A stretch of DNA of 64,000 nt from the NCBI RefSeq assembly GCF_000238255.3, contig NZ_CP011040.1:248001-312000 (forward strand). The letters run 5' to 3'. The position numbers were made by a program, and so were the translations under genes. Shown in pieces: positions 48,870 through 59,336 of the stretch; the first letter of the stretch is position 1; each line of letters begins with the position of its first letter. A model generated the notes under the pieces. That model did no database searches. It was not told where the DNA came from and saw only the letters and a program-made list of their open reading frames with translations. This stretch comes from Pseudoalteromonas spongiae UST010723-006 (GTDB lineage: Bacteria; Pseudomonadota; Gammaproteobacteria; Enterobacterales; Alteromonadaceae).

Positions 48870-49889
48870 ATGAAACAGACAACATCACAGCAAAAAGAAA
48901 TAATTTTAACCGGCGACAGAGCCACAGGCCCGTTGCATTTAGGGCATTATGTTGGCTCATTAAAACAACGAATTCAGCTGCAACATCTGCACGAGCAAAC
49001 CATTTTAGTTGCCGATATGCAGGGCTTAACCGATAACGCCCACACCCCAAAGAAAGTCAGCGAAAACATTTTAAATGTGGTGGCTGATTATTTAGCGGTG
49101 GGTATCGATCCTCTTCAAACCACTATTTGTTTGCAATCAAAGCTACCGGCACTTGCCGAACTCACCATGTTTTACAGTAATTTAGTTACTATTTCGCGCT
49201 TAGAGCGCAACCCAACGGTGAAAAATGAAATTCAAAGTAAAGCCTTTAATCGCAGTGTTCCCACGGGGTTTTTAACCTACCCGATTTCGCAAGCTGCGGA
49301 TATTACCGCGTTTAACGCTACGCTTATTCCGGTAGGTGATGATCAACTGCCGATGCTTGAGCAAACAAATGAAATTGTGAGAAAAATCAACTCACTTTCG
49401 GGCAAACCGATTTTAAATGAATGCCGCGCTTTGTTGAGTAATGCGCCGCGCTTACCAAGTACTGATGGTAAAAACAAAATGTCTAAAACCATGGGCAACA
49501 CCATTAATTTAGGCGCAAGTGAAAAAGACATTCGCGCTTCGGTAAAATCGATGTATACCGACCCAAATCACTTGCGAGTAGAAGACCCAGGGCAAGTTGA
49601 GGGCAATGTAGTTTTCACCTACCTTGATGCGTTTCACCCAGACACCGCCTATGTTGCTGAGCTTAAACAGCAATATCAACAAGGTGGTTTAGGCGATGGT
49701 ACAACTAAAAAGATTTTAGAAGATTGCCTGCAAACACTAATCGCCCCAATTCGCGAAAAACGCGCGATGTATTTAAACGACAAAGCGCAACTGATTGATA
49801 TTTTACGTAAAGGCAGCGAACACGCCGACCGTAAAACGCAGCAAGTTTTGTTTGATGTAAAAGAGGTGTTTGGCTTGAATTTGTTTTGA
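48870..49889 (+). CDS. trpS: Tryptophanyl-tRNA synthetase
   Basis: 339 residues, a normal TrpRS length. The class I signatures are present: TGDRATGPLHLGHYVGSL (HIGH-type HLGH) at the N-terminus and KNKMSKTMGN (KMSKS loop) near residue 195. LVADMQGLTD and GDDQLPMLEQTNEIVRKIN form the tryptophan and ATP pocket. It charges tRNA-Trp in the cytoplasm. The Trp-codon leader peptide and hairpins upstream indicate induction on tryptophan starvation, which is unusual for a sole housekeeping synthetase and may mean that this is a second, inducible copy. GGAG precedes the ATG inside a hairpin. Confidence 0.92.
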   Translation: MKQTTSQQKEIILTGDRATGPLHLGHYVGSLKQRIQLQHLHEQTILVADMQGLTDNAHTPKKVSENILNVVADYLAVGIDPLQTTICLQSKLPALAELTMFYSNLVTISRLERNPTVKNEIQSKAFNRSVPTGFLTYPISQAADITAFNATLIPVGDDQLPMLEQTNEIVRKINSLSGKPILNECRALLSNAPRLPSTDGKNKMSKTMGNTINLGASEKDIRASVKSMYTDPNHLRVEDPGQVEGNVVFTYLDAFHPDTAYVAELKQQYQQGGLGDGTTKKILEDCLQTLIAPIREKRAMYLNDKAQLIDILRKGSEHADRKTQQVLFDVKEVFGLNLF

Positions 49890-49896
49890 CCCATTT

Positions 49897-49930
49897 GTTA
49901 ACTGTGAAGCGATGATCGCTCACAGTTAAC
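49897..49930 (+). terminator. Long hairpin terminator after trpS
   Basis: GTTAACTGTGA and TCACAGTTAAC form an 11-bp stem around an inner GCGA-TGA-TCGC stem, 7 bases after the trpS stop. A T-rich stretch follows. It probably ends the trpS transcript. Confidence 0.65.
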
Positions 49931-50201
49931 TTGTTTATTAATATATGAAATTAATTCACATTCGCATTAGTTTTATTCGCTTGTACCTTTATTAATAACT
50001 TCTATACTCAATTGGCTTATATTTTGCGTTAAAAGGATATATAGCGAATATTTCGTCTTATTTGAGATTGTCTGCATCAATTTTGTGCATAAAAAGTTTT
50101 TAATGCACTGTCACGAAGCGTAAATATTCCTATGTTTAGATAATCACAGTTTATACGCTGGGCAGTTTGAAGCGTGTTAGTTAAATGGAAAGGAAAAAAC
50201 A
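49931..50201. promoter_or_regulatory. Leader region of the glycogen operon with a hairpin (50085-50108)
   Basis: No gene is visible in this 271-base gap. GTGCAT-AAAAA and TTTTT-A-ATGCAC form a stem at 50085-50108. AAAGGAAAAAACA precedes the ATG at 50202 as ribosome site. The promoter of the glycogen genes should lie here, but I cannot place it with confidence. Confidence 0.4.
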
Positions 50202-50501
50202 ATGTTAACTAAACGATTTTTTAAGACCAAGCAAGAAGCAGAAGTAACATTTGAATTTGCAGCAGAAGCTGACACCCATGTGTCGTTGGCGGGCGAATTT
50301 AACGACTGGCAACCTGTTAGTATGAAGTACGTTAAAAAGGATCAGGTTTTTCGTACCAAACTTCGCTTACCTATCGAACAAGATTTCCAATTTAAATACC
50401 TCATTAATGAGCAGGAATGGCAAAATGACCATGCTGCAGACCACTATTTACTAAACGAGTTCGGCACTGATAATTCAGTTGTTTCTACAACACGAGCTTA
50501 A
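50202..50501 (+). CDS. Stand-alone CBM48 (AMPK-like) glycogen-binding protein
   Basis: 99 residues consisting of one CBM48/isoamylase N-terminal-like domain: VSLAGEFNDWQPVSMKYVKKDQVFRTKLRLP followed by FQFKYLINEQEWQNDHAADHY. The two Trp (in NDWQP and QEWQND) and nearby Lys are the residues that contact alpha-glucan in AMPK-type modules. It has no catalytic domain. It is the first gene of the glycogen operon, 5 bases before malQ, and may bring enzymes to the granule or sense glycogen. That role is inferred from the fold and location. Confidence 0.85.
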   Translation: MLTKRFFKTKQEAEVTFEFAAEADTHVSLAGEFNDWQPVSMKYVKKDQVFRTKLRLPIEQDFQFKYLINEQEWQNDHAADHYLLNEFGTDNSVVSTTRA

Positions 50502-50506
50502 CGTGC

Positions 50507-52513
50507 GTGAATGACGTAGAACAATTGTGCTATCTACAAGGGGTAGCACTCGATTATGTCGACTATTACGGCCAACAAAAGCGTATTGACGATGACGTAA
50601 GGCGCGCCATTCTTACGGCATGTGGTCACCATGTGCACGATAACGAGTATGTTCGCGATAAAAATCGTCAATTGGATGCTTTACCTTGGCAGCAGGTGTT
50701 GAGCGAGTTTCAAGTTACATCATCAGAAAACGCGTTTTTGACAGTACGTGCACAAACGTTTGAGCCTGAAAAGCAACTCGAATTAGTAATTGCAGACAAC
50801 CAACAAGAGTGCTGCCGTTTATCGGTATCACTTAACGATAGTATGGAAGAGGGCAATTACGTATTAGATGGTGTGCGCTATTCTCAGTACCGCATTACGT
50901 TGCCAAAACTAACGCCTAATTATTATCAGGTTGAGTTAATTTATCGCTCTAACATAACCACATCGCAAGCTTTTAATGGCACGCTGGCAGTTGCTCCTGT
51001 GAGTTGTTACTCATTGACTGAGCAGCAAAAGGTGTGGGGCATTTCGTGTCAGCTTTATACCCTTCGTGATAAACGAGAAAGTGGCTTTGGCGATTTTTCG
51101 TCGTTGAAAGAGCTTATTCAGCGCAGTAGTGAAAAAGGCGCGGATTATATTTTGCTTAATCCACTGCACAAACTGTTTGTCACTGAACCAGAGCGGGCTA
51201 GCCCTTATAGCCCAAGTGACCGCAACCAAATTAATCCACTTTATATCAGCCCAAGGCTGTGCGTTGATTACTCATTGCCAAATGGTGAGTATCAAAGTAA
51301 TGCAACGCACATCGATTATCGCCAAGCAACCACTCATAAATTTAAATGCTTTAAAGTGATGTATTTAAATTTCTGCGAATTGGAATTAGCAAACACAACG
51401 CAACGAGCAAACGAGTTCAGCCAGTTTGTTGAGCGCTATCAAACCTGGCAACTTTCTGAATTTGAATATTATTTGCAGTGGGTTGCCAAAGAGCAACTGG
51501 ATTACTGTCAGCGCTATGCCAAAACCAAAGGCATGACGATTGGGCTTATTTTAGATCTAGCCGTAGGCTGTACCCGCGATGGCGAAGAGTATAAGCGTAA
51601 TCAAGCGCTGTTTGTGGAACATGCAAATATTGGTGCGCCGCCTGATCCATGGGCCCTTGATGGGCAAGATTGGGGATTGGCTGTGCCCGACCCGTTGAAA
51701 CTAAAAGAAACTAATTTTGCCCACTTTATTAGTTTAATTCGCGCCAATATGACCGCCGGCGGCCTGCGTATTGATCATGTTATGGGATTATTGCGGCTTT
51801 GGTGGTGTGTCACAGTTGATGAGCAACCAGCAGGCTGTTATGTGTATTATCCATTTAATGAGTTACTGGCGATTTTATGCTTAGAAAGCCATCTAAATCA
51901 ATGTGTTGTAATTGGTGAAGATTTAGGTGTTGTGCCACAGCAGATTAAGCAAAGCTTAGACAAGGCACATGTTTATGGTAATGATATTTTTTATTTTGAA
52001 AAAGATCAGAACGGACAGTTTATCGCGCCACAAGCACATCGCAAACATGCAATGTTGATGATAGCAAATCACGATGTCGCGCCATTTTATGCGTGGTGGC
52101 AACAGCGTGATATCGAAACACGAAAATCGTTTTCGCTTTACTCAAACCCAGAGCAATTTGGCTACGATATAACACAGCGCGAGCAAGATAAATTAGCCTT
52201 ACGCGAATGGCTAAAAGCGGCAAACACATTGCCAAATTCAGATGATGCGAGTGAAATTTATTCCGCAGTTGTTGCGACACTGAGCGCATCAAACTCGCAA
52301 TTTTTATGTTTACAACTGGATGATCTTAGTGGCGAAACCTTCGCGGTCAATATTCCAGGAACCGATCAAGAATACCCTAACTGGCGACGTCGCCTATCAC
52401 GCAATTTGCTTACTATTTTTGGCCCAATGCCACATGAAGAGCAACACACCAGCGTGCAACAACAGCGATTTTGGCAGTTGCTAAATGCTAGGAGAAATAA
52501 TGTCAGTAGCTAA
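50507..52513 (+). CDS. malQ: 4-alpha-glucanotransferase (amylomaltase)
   Basis: 668 residues, GH77. Conserved blocks: ASPYSPSDRNQINPLYI near residue 228, the nucleophile region GGLRIDHVMGLLRLWW, the acid/base GEDLGVVP, and the third carboxylate in MIANHDVAPFYAWW. It transfers alpha-1,4-glucan segments between maltodextrins and so links glycogen breakdown products to glucose and longer chains. It starts with GTG at 50507; no ATG in this frame is close. It follows the CBM48 gene by 5 bases and overlaps glgB by 14 bases, so translation is probably coupled. Confidence 0.92.
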   Translation: MNDVEQLCYLQGVALDYVDYYGQQKRIDDDVRRAILTACGHHVHDNEYVRDKNRQLDALPWQQVLSEFQVTSSENAFLTVRAQTFEPEKQLELVIADNQQECCRLSVSLNDSMEEGNYVLDGVRYSQYRITLPKLTPNYYQVELIYRSNITTSQAFNGTLAVAPVSCYSLTEQQKVWGISCQLYTLRDKRESGFGDFSSLKELIQRSSEKGADYILLNPLHKLFVTEPERASPYSPSDRNQINPLYISPRLCVDYSLPNGEYQSNATHIDYRQATTHKFKCFKVMYLNFCELELANTTQRANEFSQFVERYQTWQLSEFEYYLQWVAKEQLDYCQRYAKTKGMTIGLILDLAVGCTRDGEEYKRNQALFVEHANIGAPPDPWALDGQDWGLAVPDPLKLKETNFAHFISLIRANMTAGGLRIDHVMGLLRLWWCVTVDEQPAGCYVYYPFNELLAILCLESHLNQCVVIGEDLGVVPQQIKQSLDKAHVYGNDIFYFEKDQNGQFIAPQAHRKHAMLMIANHDVAPFYAWWQQRDIETRKSFSLYSNPEQFGYDITQREQDKLALREWLKAANTLPNSDDASEIYSAVVATLSASNSQFLCLQLDDLSGETFAVNIPGTDQEYPNWRRRLSRNLLTIFGPMPHEEQHTSVQQQRFWQLLNARRNNVSS

Positions 52514-54698
52514 CTTTGCTTCGCTCAATGAACTTAACGAAGCACACAACACGTTAGAAAAAGCACATTCGCTGCACCGTGGCGATTTTATCGATGCGTT
52601 TAGCTTTTTGGGTAAACACACTATTAATAATGAATTAGCGGTAGTTCGCTGTTATATACCAGGCGCTAAAAAAGTCGCGATTTGTAGCGAAAATCAACAA
52701 TTAGCTTTAGAAAAGTTTCAAGATACCGCGCTTTTTCAGTTGGTCGTAAGTCACAATAAAGTCGCCGAGCCAATTAAACTGGATATCGATTATGGTGATT
52801 GTCAGGTGCAGCGTTACCATGCATATAGTTTTGAATCGAGCCTTGATAGCGAAGCAATGTATTTGTTTAATCAAGGTACATTGGCACATGCATATCGTCA
52901 CTTTGGCGCGCATTTAATAACGCAGCAAGGGGTTAAAGGCACGCGTTTTACCGTGTGGGCACCCAATGCAAAAGCGGTGTCAGTAATTGGTGATTTTAAT
53001 CATTGGGATGCCAGTTGCTACCCTATGCGTTTTCACCCTGCATCTGGGGTGTGGGAAATTTTTATCGGGGAAGATTTAAGCGATAAAAATTATAAATACA
53101 GCCTGCTAACCGAGCACAACCAACGCATAGAAAAAGCCGACCCATTTGCGCTGCAAATGCAGTTACCGCCCCATACGGCTTCGCGGGTAGCTAGTTTACC
53201 AACAAACCCAGCGCCAATTTCGCCAATTAATAAATTTAATCAAGCAATTAGTATTTATGAAGTGCACTTAGGTTCGTGGCGTCGCAATGTTGAGCAAGGT
53301 AACGGTTACTTGAGCTATCAACAACTTGCCGAACAATTGATCTCGTATGTATTAGATCTTGGTTTTACCCATATCCAATTGATGCCAATCAGTGAATTTC
53401 CATTCGATGGTTCGTGGGGCTATCAGCCTGTTGGCCTTTATGCGCCTACCAGTCGCTTTGGTGATATTAACGAATTTGCAGAGTTTATTCGCCAAATTAA
53501 AGCCGCGGGGCTAGGCGTATTGATTGATTGGGTGCCGGGGCATTTTCCAAATGATCCGCACGGCTTGGCAATGTTTGATGGCACTCATTTGTATGAACAT
53601 GCCGATAAACGCCAAGGCTACCACCCTGATTGGAATACCCATATTTATAATTACGACCGCGCTGAAGTGCGTAGCTTTTTGCTATCAAACGCCACATATT
53701 GGCTGACGGAATTTGGTATTGATGGTATTCGTGTCGATGCAGTGGCATCGATGCTATACCTTGATTACAGCCGCGAAGAAGGGCAGTGGGTAGCAAATTT
53801 TTATGGCGGCCGCGAAAATCTCGGAGCCATTAGTTTATTGCAGCAAATTAATGCCAGTGTTTACGGTGAAAACCCAAATATTGTCACGGTTGCTGAAGAG
53901 TCTACTGCATGGCCGGGGGTGACCAAACCCACTGACCAATCGGGCTTAGGTTTTGGTTTTAAATGGAATATGGGCTGGATGAATGACAGCCTAGAGTATA
54001 TGAAAAAAGATCCCATATACCGCCGCCATCACCATAACGAGATGACGTTTTCATTAGTCTATGCGTTTAGCGAAAATTATATTCTGCCGCTATCGCACGA
54101 TGAAGTGGTGCACGGTAAAGGCTCATTAATTAATAAAATGCCGGGCGATGACTGGCAAAAGTTTGCGAACTTACGTGCATTTTATGGCTTTATGTGGGCG
54201 CATCCCGGTAAAAAACTACTGTTTATGGGCGGTGAATTTGCTCAATATGATGAGTGGGATCATGATAAGAGCCTAGACTGGCATTTACTTAATGAGGCTA
54301 AACATCAAGGTATTTTTAACCTTATAAAAGCGTTAAACACAACCTATAAAGCCACTCCGTCACTATACGAAAAAGATAATAGCGGCGAGGGCTTTCGCTG
54401 GATTGATGGCGGCAACGCCGATCAAAGCGTATTTAGTTTTATTCGTAAAAGTAGCAGCGAACCAAATGTAATAGCGATATGCAACTTTACGCCTGAGGTG
54501 CATGAAAACTTTAAATTAGGTGTACCAAAAGCAAAACGGTATCAGTTGGTATTAAATACCGACGACACGCAATTTGGTGGCAGTGGCGTATTAGTTGAAA
54601 ACGAACTACCCGTATTCAAAGAAGACAATCATGGCTTCGAGCACAGTATATCGTTAACCCTCGCACCACTTGCGACCTATTATTTGGTGGCAAAATAA
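52500..54698 (+). CDS. glgB: 1,4-alpha-glucan branching enzyme
   Basis: 732 residues from the ATG at 52500, which follows AGGAG; the further upstream ATG at 52485 ignores that site. An N-terminal N1 domain and CBM48 (about 110-215) precede the GH13 barrel. The nucleophile is Asp413 in GIDGIRVDAV, the acid/base Glu466 in VAEESTAWPG, and the late LPLSHDEVVHGKGS block carries the third carboxylate. It makes alpha-1,6 branches in growing glycogen. It overlaps malQ by 14 bases and the glgX start by one base (TAATG), a compact operon. Confidence 0.95.
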   Translation: MSVANFASLNELNEAHNTLEKAHSLHRGDFIDAFSFLGKHTINNELAVVRCYIPGAKKVAICSENQQLALEKFQDTALFQLVVSHNKVAEPIKLDIDYGDCQVQRYHAYSFESSLDSEAMYLFNQGTLAHAYRHFGAHLITQQGVKGTRFTVWAPNAKAVSVIGDFNHWDASCYPMRFHPASGVWEIFIGEDLSDKNYKYSLLTEHNQRIEKADPFALQMQLPPHTASRVASLPTNPAPISPINKFNQAISIYEVHLGSWRRNVEQGNGYLSYQQLAEQLISYVLDLGFTHIQLMPISEFPFDGSWGYQPVGLYAPTSRFGDINEFAEFIRQIKAAGLGVLIDWVPGHFPNDPHGLAMFDGTHLYEHADKRQGYHPDWNTHIYNYDRAEVRSFLLSNATYWLTEFGIDGIRVDAVASMLYLDYSREEGQWVANFYGGRENLGAISLLQQINASVYGENPNIVTVAEESTAWPGVTKPTDQSGLGFGFKWNMGWMNDSLEYMKKDPIYRRHHHNEMTFSLVYAFSENYILPLSHDEVVHGKGSLINKMPGDDWQKFANLRAFYGFMWAHPGKKLLFMGGEFAQYDEWDHDKSLDWHLLNEAKHQGIFNLIKALNTTYKATPSLYEKDNSGEGFRWIDGGNADQSVFSFIRKSSSEPNVIAICNFTPEVHENFKLGVPKAKRYQLVLNTDDTQFGGSGVLVENELPVFKEDNHGFEHSISLTLAPLATYYLVAK

Positions 54699-56824
54699 TG
54701 GTCTCAGCCCGTTTTGCAATTCGCCCGGGAAACACCTCGCCACTGGGTGCAACCCCAAGTGAAAACGGCACTAACTTTGCTATTTTCTCTGAACGCGCAA
54801 CTAAGGTTGAGCTGTGCTTGTTCGATCAAAGTGGTCACAGCGAGATAGCGCGCATTCCACTTTATCGCGATGAGCAAGATATTTGGCATATTTTTATTCG
54901 CGGGGTGGGGCAAGATCAGCTCTACGGTTACCGAGTTTACGGCAAATACAACCCAAAAAAAGGGTGTTACTTTAATCCCAACAAACTGCTGTTAGACCCT
55001 TATGCAAAATCATTGTTTGGTGAGTTTAGCTGGGGCAATGCACACAGTGCAGATGAAGCGTTTTGGCAGCTTGATTCGGCAATGGATATGCCAAAATGTA
55101 AAGTATCAACACTGCCTTATTACACGGGTACTAAACCGAATATTCCGTGGCATAAAACGGTTATTTATGAATGCCATGCCAAAGGCGCAACTAAACAATA
55201 TACCTCTATTCCCGAGGAATTACGCGGTACTTACTTGGGTTTAGCTCACCCCAACTTTATTTGGCATTTAAAAAGTTTAGGCATTACAGCCATCGAGTTG
55301 TTACCAGTGCATAGTTTTATTAGTGAAGCGTTTTTACCTGAAAGAGGTCTTAGTAACTATTGGGGTTACAACACCCTTAACTTTTTTACGCCGCACTTAG
55401 CCTATGCCCATACTAAGCAAGAACGAGAGTTCCAGCAAATGGTATCGGTACTACACGACGCGGGTATTGAAGTTATTATTGATGTGGTTTTTAACCATAC
55501 TGCTGAGGGTAACGAGCAAGGGCCAACCTTGTCACTTCGTGGCATTGATAACCAAACTTACTATCGATTGCAGCATAATAATTTTGCCTATTATGTAAAT
55601 GATACCGGCTGCGGTAACACGCTAAATATTTCACACCCTAAAAGTTTACAACTGGTAATGGATAGCTTGCGCTATTGGGTGCAAGTGTATGGGGTTGATG
55701 GTTTTCGCTTTGATTTAGCCAGTATTTTAGGCCGTGACCAAGATGGCTTTAAAAAACACCACACTTTCTTTCAAACCCTCGCGCAAGATCCCGTATTAAA
55801 AGGCGTGAAACTGATTGCAGAGCCTTGGGATTTAGCGATTGATGGTTATCAACTCGGTAATTATGTTGCTCCGTGGCGCGAGTGGAACGACCAATACCGT
55901 GACACAGTGCGCAGCTTTTGGCGAGGTGATACCAGCATGCTGCCAGAGTTTGCTCGTTTCTTTCATGGCTCAAGCCATTTGTTTGAGAAAAAAGGGCGTT
56001 CGGTTACCTCTAGTATTAACTTTATTACCGCCCACGATGGCTTCACCTTGGCCGATTTAGTGAGTTATACCAATAAACATAATCTAGCCAATCAGGAAGA
56101 AAACCGTGATGGCCACGACCATAATTTATCGACCAATTGGGGCGTTGAAGGGCAAACCGAAAACAGTGAAATCAATGCATTGCGTTTGCGTGCACAAAAA
56201 AACCTGCTGTTAACCCTATGTTTATCTAACGGTGTGCCAATGCTGTGTGGCGGCAGTGAAGTGGCACATTCGCAAGGTGGCAACAATAACGCCTATTGCC
56301 AAGATAACGAAATAAGTTGGATTGATTGGCACGCCAACGGGTTAGGTGAGCCGCAACAACATCCGCTGTATCAGTTTATTAGTCGCGCTCTAAAACTACG
56401 CAGTGAATTTTCGTTGTATCGCCAGAGCCACTTTATTCACGATGATGACCCGCGCTTTAGTGTTACTTGGTTAAACGAACACGGTGCGCTAATGCAAGAC
56501 AGTGATTGGCATAACCCAGACGGCCATTGCCTTGGTTATTTAATGGAAGATATTCAAGACGATAAAGCACTTTTACTGCTGTTTAATGCCTCCAGCAATA
56601 ACGTAATGTTTAAGTTGCCAGAGCAAGAAGCACATCATTGTTGGCGTATTCGACTGTCATCGTATTCTAACGAACGGGATAATGAATGCGTAAGCCCAGG
56701 ACAAATGCTCACTCTGAGTAGCTACAGCGCATGGGTGCTTTCAAGCCACATTAAAATGCCCGCCAGTAAGCAGCATGCAACAGATACATCCCAAACGTTC
56801 AATTTAACTAAGCAAGGAGTTTAG
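54698..56824 (+). CDS. glgX: Glycogen debranching enzyme GlgX
   Basis: 708 residues. CBM48 (about 8-110) is followed by a GH13 isoamylase-type barrel with WGYNTLNFFTPHLAY, VIIDVVFNHTAEG, the nucleophile block GVDGFRFDLAS, LIAEPWD (acid/base) and NFITAHDGFTLADL. It hydrolyses alpha-1,6 branch points of glycogen trimmed by GlgP, releasing short maltodextrins that MalQ can process. Its ATG overlaps the glgB stop (TAATG). The next gene, glgP, begins after one base with GTG. Confidence 0.95.
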   Translation: MVSARFAIRPGNTSPLGATPSENGTNFAIFSERATKVELCLFDQSGHSEIARIPLYRDEQDIWHIFIRGVGQDQLYGYRVYGKYNPKKGCYFNPNKLLLDPYAKSLFGEFSWGNAHSADEAFWQLDSAMDMPKCKVSTLPYYTGTKPNIPWHKTVIYECHAKGATKQYTSIPEELRGTYLGLAHPNFIWHLKSLGITAIELLPVHSFISEAFLPERGLSNYWGYNTLNFFTPHLAYAHTKQEREFQQMVSVLHDAGIEVIIDVVFNHTAEGNEQGPTLSLRGIDNQTYYRLQHNNFAYYVNDTGCGNTLNISHPKSLQLVMDSLRYWVQVYGVDGFRFDLASILGRDQDGFKKHHTFFQTLAQDPVLKGVKLIAEPWDLAIDGYQLGNYVAPWREWNDQYRDTVRSFWRGDTSMLPEFARFFHGSSHLFEKKGRSVTSSINFITAHDGFTLADLVSYTNKHNLANQEENRDGHDHNLSTNWGVEGQTENSEINALRLRAQKNLLLTLCLSNGVPMLCGGSEVAHSQGGNNNAYCQDNEISWIDWHANGLGEPQQHPLYQFISRALKLRSEFSLYRQSHFIHDDDPRFSVTWLNEHGALMQDSDWHNPDGHCLGYLMEDIQDDKALLLLFNASSNNVMFKLPEQEAHHCWRIRLSSYSNERDNECVSPGQMLTLSSYSAWVLSSHIKMPASKQHATDTSQTFNLTKQGV

Positions 56825-56825
56825 T

Positions 56826-59336
56826 GTGAACAAGCAATCAAATTTAGCCGATAAAAAAACGCCTTTACCTTCAAGCATTATTGAAAATTCAGATCTGAGC
56901 GAAGACTTATATCGCCATTTTTATTACACCTTAGGACGCGATCAGGTCAATAAATCGCAGCGTTATTTGTATCAAGCGTTAGCACTTACCATTCGTGATA
57001 GGTTGGTGGCAAAGTGTCGCCAAACCAACCAACAGCGCGATAGCGCACCACATAAACAAGTGGCGTATTTATCGCTCGAGTTTTTAATGGGTCGTGCGCT
57101 AAATAACGCGATTTTAAATTTAGATTTAGCACCTGAAGTAACCGAGGCGCTTACCCAATATGGCAGTGAACTTGAGCAAGTTGCTGCGGCTGAACATGAC
57201 GCAGGCCTTGGCAATGGTGGTTTAGGACGTTTAGCGGCGTGCTTTTTAGATAGCTGTGCCACACTAAAACTGCCTGTGATTGGCTACGGCTTACGCTATG
57301 AATATGGCATGTTTAATCAATCACTTGAGCAAGGGCGTCAGGTTGAACAGCCCGATCACTGGCTACATGAAGGGCATCCGTGGGAAATTGCCGCACCAGA
57401 GCAAAGCCAACGAGTGAAATTCTTTGGTCATGTGGAAGTGTATAAAGACAAACATGGCCGCGAACATCGCAACTGGGTAAATACCCAAGATGTGTTAGCT
57501 GTGCCCTATGATGTGCCGATCCCAGGTTATCGCAATGATGTAGTGAATCGCCTACGCCTTTGGAAAAGTGAAGCAACGGAAGAATTTGATTTAAGAGAGT
57601 TTAATGCGGGCAGTTACCCAGAAGCGGTTGCTAAAAAGAACCAAGCTGAACAAATCACTATGGTGCTTTACCCGAACGATGCCAGTGAAAACGGTAAAGA
57701 GCTGCGTTTACGCCAGCAATACTTTTTATCAAGCGCAACACTGCAAGACATCATTGCTAAATGGGTAAAACAATACGGTGAAGATTTCCATAATTTCCCG
57801 AAATACCATGTTTTTCAACTAAACGATACGCACCCAAGTATTGCCGTGGCTGAGCTGATGCGCATTTTACTTGATGATCATCAGCTCGATTGGGATAAAG
57901 CATGGCAAATTACCTCAAGTACCATGGCGTATACCAATCATACCTTATTGCCTGAAGCGCTAGAAAAATGGCCTGTCAGGCTATTTGAGCGTTTACTACC
58001 GCGTTTACTTGAAATTATTTATGAAATTAATGCCCGCTTTTTACAACAAGTAGCAACCTGCTGGCCGGGCGATACGCAAAAGCAGCGCGATATGTCGCTA
58101 ATTGAAGAAGGGCCAGAGCCCAAAGTTCGCATGGCCTATTTAGCCATTGTCGGCTCGTATTCAGTAAACGGTGTTGCTGCACTTCACACTGAACTACTCA
58201 CTAACGGCTTATTTAGCGACTTTTACGCCCTTTGGCCTGAGCGCTTTAATAACAAAACCAATGGCGTAACACCACGGCGTTGGTTGTCGCATTGTAATCC
58301 TAAATTGGCGCAATTAATAAACCAACAAATTGGCGACGAATGGGTCAGCGATTTCAGTAAAATTAAAGCATTACGAGCAAAATTTGATAATAAATCGCTG
58401 CATAAAAAATGGCAAAAAGTGAAGCTTGAAAACAAACAAGCACTGGTAGATTTAGTCGAACGTGAAACTGGCGTTGAGTTTGATGCAACCATGATGTTCG
58501 ATGTGCAAGTTAAGCGTATTCATGAGTACAAACGCCAGTTACTTAACATTTTGCATGTTATTCACCTTTATGAACGCATTCGCGAAGGGGAACTAGAAGG
58601 CTTTACACCGCGCTGTGTGTTATTTGGTGGTAAAGCGGCACCCGGTTATTTTATGGCGAAGCTGATTATTCGCTTAATCAATCATGTAGCGGATGCCATT
58701 AACAATGACCCAGCTGCCAAACCTTATTTGCGCGTCGCATTTTTGCCTAATTATAACGTTACGGCGATGGAAACCATTTGTCCTGCAACGGACCTCTCCG
58801 AACAAATATCTACTACAGGTAAAGAAGCGTCAGGTACGGGAAATATGAAGTTTATGATGAATGGTGCACTCACCATTGGTACGTTAGATGGTGCAAACAT
58901 TGAAATTTCAGAAGCGGTTGGCCTAGATAACTTCTTTTTGTTCGGCGCTAAAGCTGAGCAATTGGCGCAAATTCGTGAGCATTATAACCCCAATGACATC
59001 ATTGCAAATTCACCAAACTTATCACGTGTGATTACATTGATTGAAAGTGGTCATTTTAACTTATTTGACCCAGACTTATTTCAGCCGCTGATCAACTCAA
59101 TCCGTGACAACCATGATCAATGGCTCACTGCTTACGATTTTGACAGTTACGTTAAAGCGCAAGAAGCCGCAGCTGCACTTTACCAAGACCAAAGTGCTTG
59201 GACCCAAAAAAGTATTTTAAATACGGCCGCATCAGGTATGTTTTCGAGCGACCGCACCATAAGTCAATACAACTCAGATATTTGGCAAGTTAAGGCAATC
59301 GAATTCAACAAGGCACAAGGAGAACGTAATGCCTAA
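56826..59336 (+). CDS. glgP: Glycogen phosphorylase
   Basis: 836 residues, GT35. [15 protein letters not shown] and [19 protein letters not shown] at the N-terminus, [14 protein letters not shown] in the middle, and the pyridoxal-phosphate lysine Lys675 in [25 protein letters not shown]. It releases glucose-1-phosphate from the non-reducing ends of glycogen in the cytoplasm. Translation starts with GTG at 56826, preceded by AAGGAG. It overlaps glgC by 8 bases. Together with glgX and malQ it forms the degradation half of the operon. Confidence 0.95.
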   Translation: MNKQSNLADKKTPLPSSIIENSDLSEDLYRHFYYTLGRDQVNKSQRYLYQALALTIRDRLVAKCRQTNQQRDSAPHKQVAYLSLEFLMGRALNNAILNLDLAPEVTEALTQYGSELEQVAAAEHDAGLGNGGLGRLAACFLDSCATLKLPVIGYGLRYEYGMFNQSLEQGRQVEQPDHWLHEGHPWEIAAPEQSQRVKFFGHVEVYKDKHGREHRNWVNTQDVLAVPYDVPIPGYRNDVVNRLRLWKSEATEEFDLREFNAGSYPEAVAKKNQAEQITMVLYPNDASENGKELRLRQQYFLSSATLQDIIAKWVKQYGEDFHNFPKYHVFQLNDTHPSIAVAELMRILLDDHQLDWDKAWQITSSTMAYTNHTLLPEALEKWPVRLFERLLPRLLEIIYEINARFLQQVATCWPGDTQKQRDMSLIEEGPEPKVRMAYLAIVGSYSVNGVAALHTELLTNGLFSDFYALWPERFNNKTNGVTPRRWLSHCNPKLAQLINQQIGDEWVSDFSKIKALRAKFDNKSLHKKWQKVKLENKQALVDLVERETGVEFDATMMFDVQVKRIHEYKRQLLNILHVIHLYERIREGELEGFTPRCVLFGGKAAPGYFMAKLIIRLINHVADAINNDPAAKPYLRVAFLPNYNVTAMETICPATDLSEQISTTGKEASGTGNMKFMMNGALTIGTLDGANIEISEAVGLDNFFLFGAKAEQLAQIREHYNPNDIIANSPNLSRVITLIESGHFNLFDPDLFQPLINSIRDNHDQWLTAYDFDSYVKAQEAAAALYQDQSAWTQKSILNTAASGMFSSDRTISQYNSDIWQVKAIEFNKAQGERNA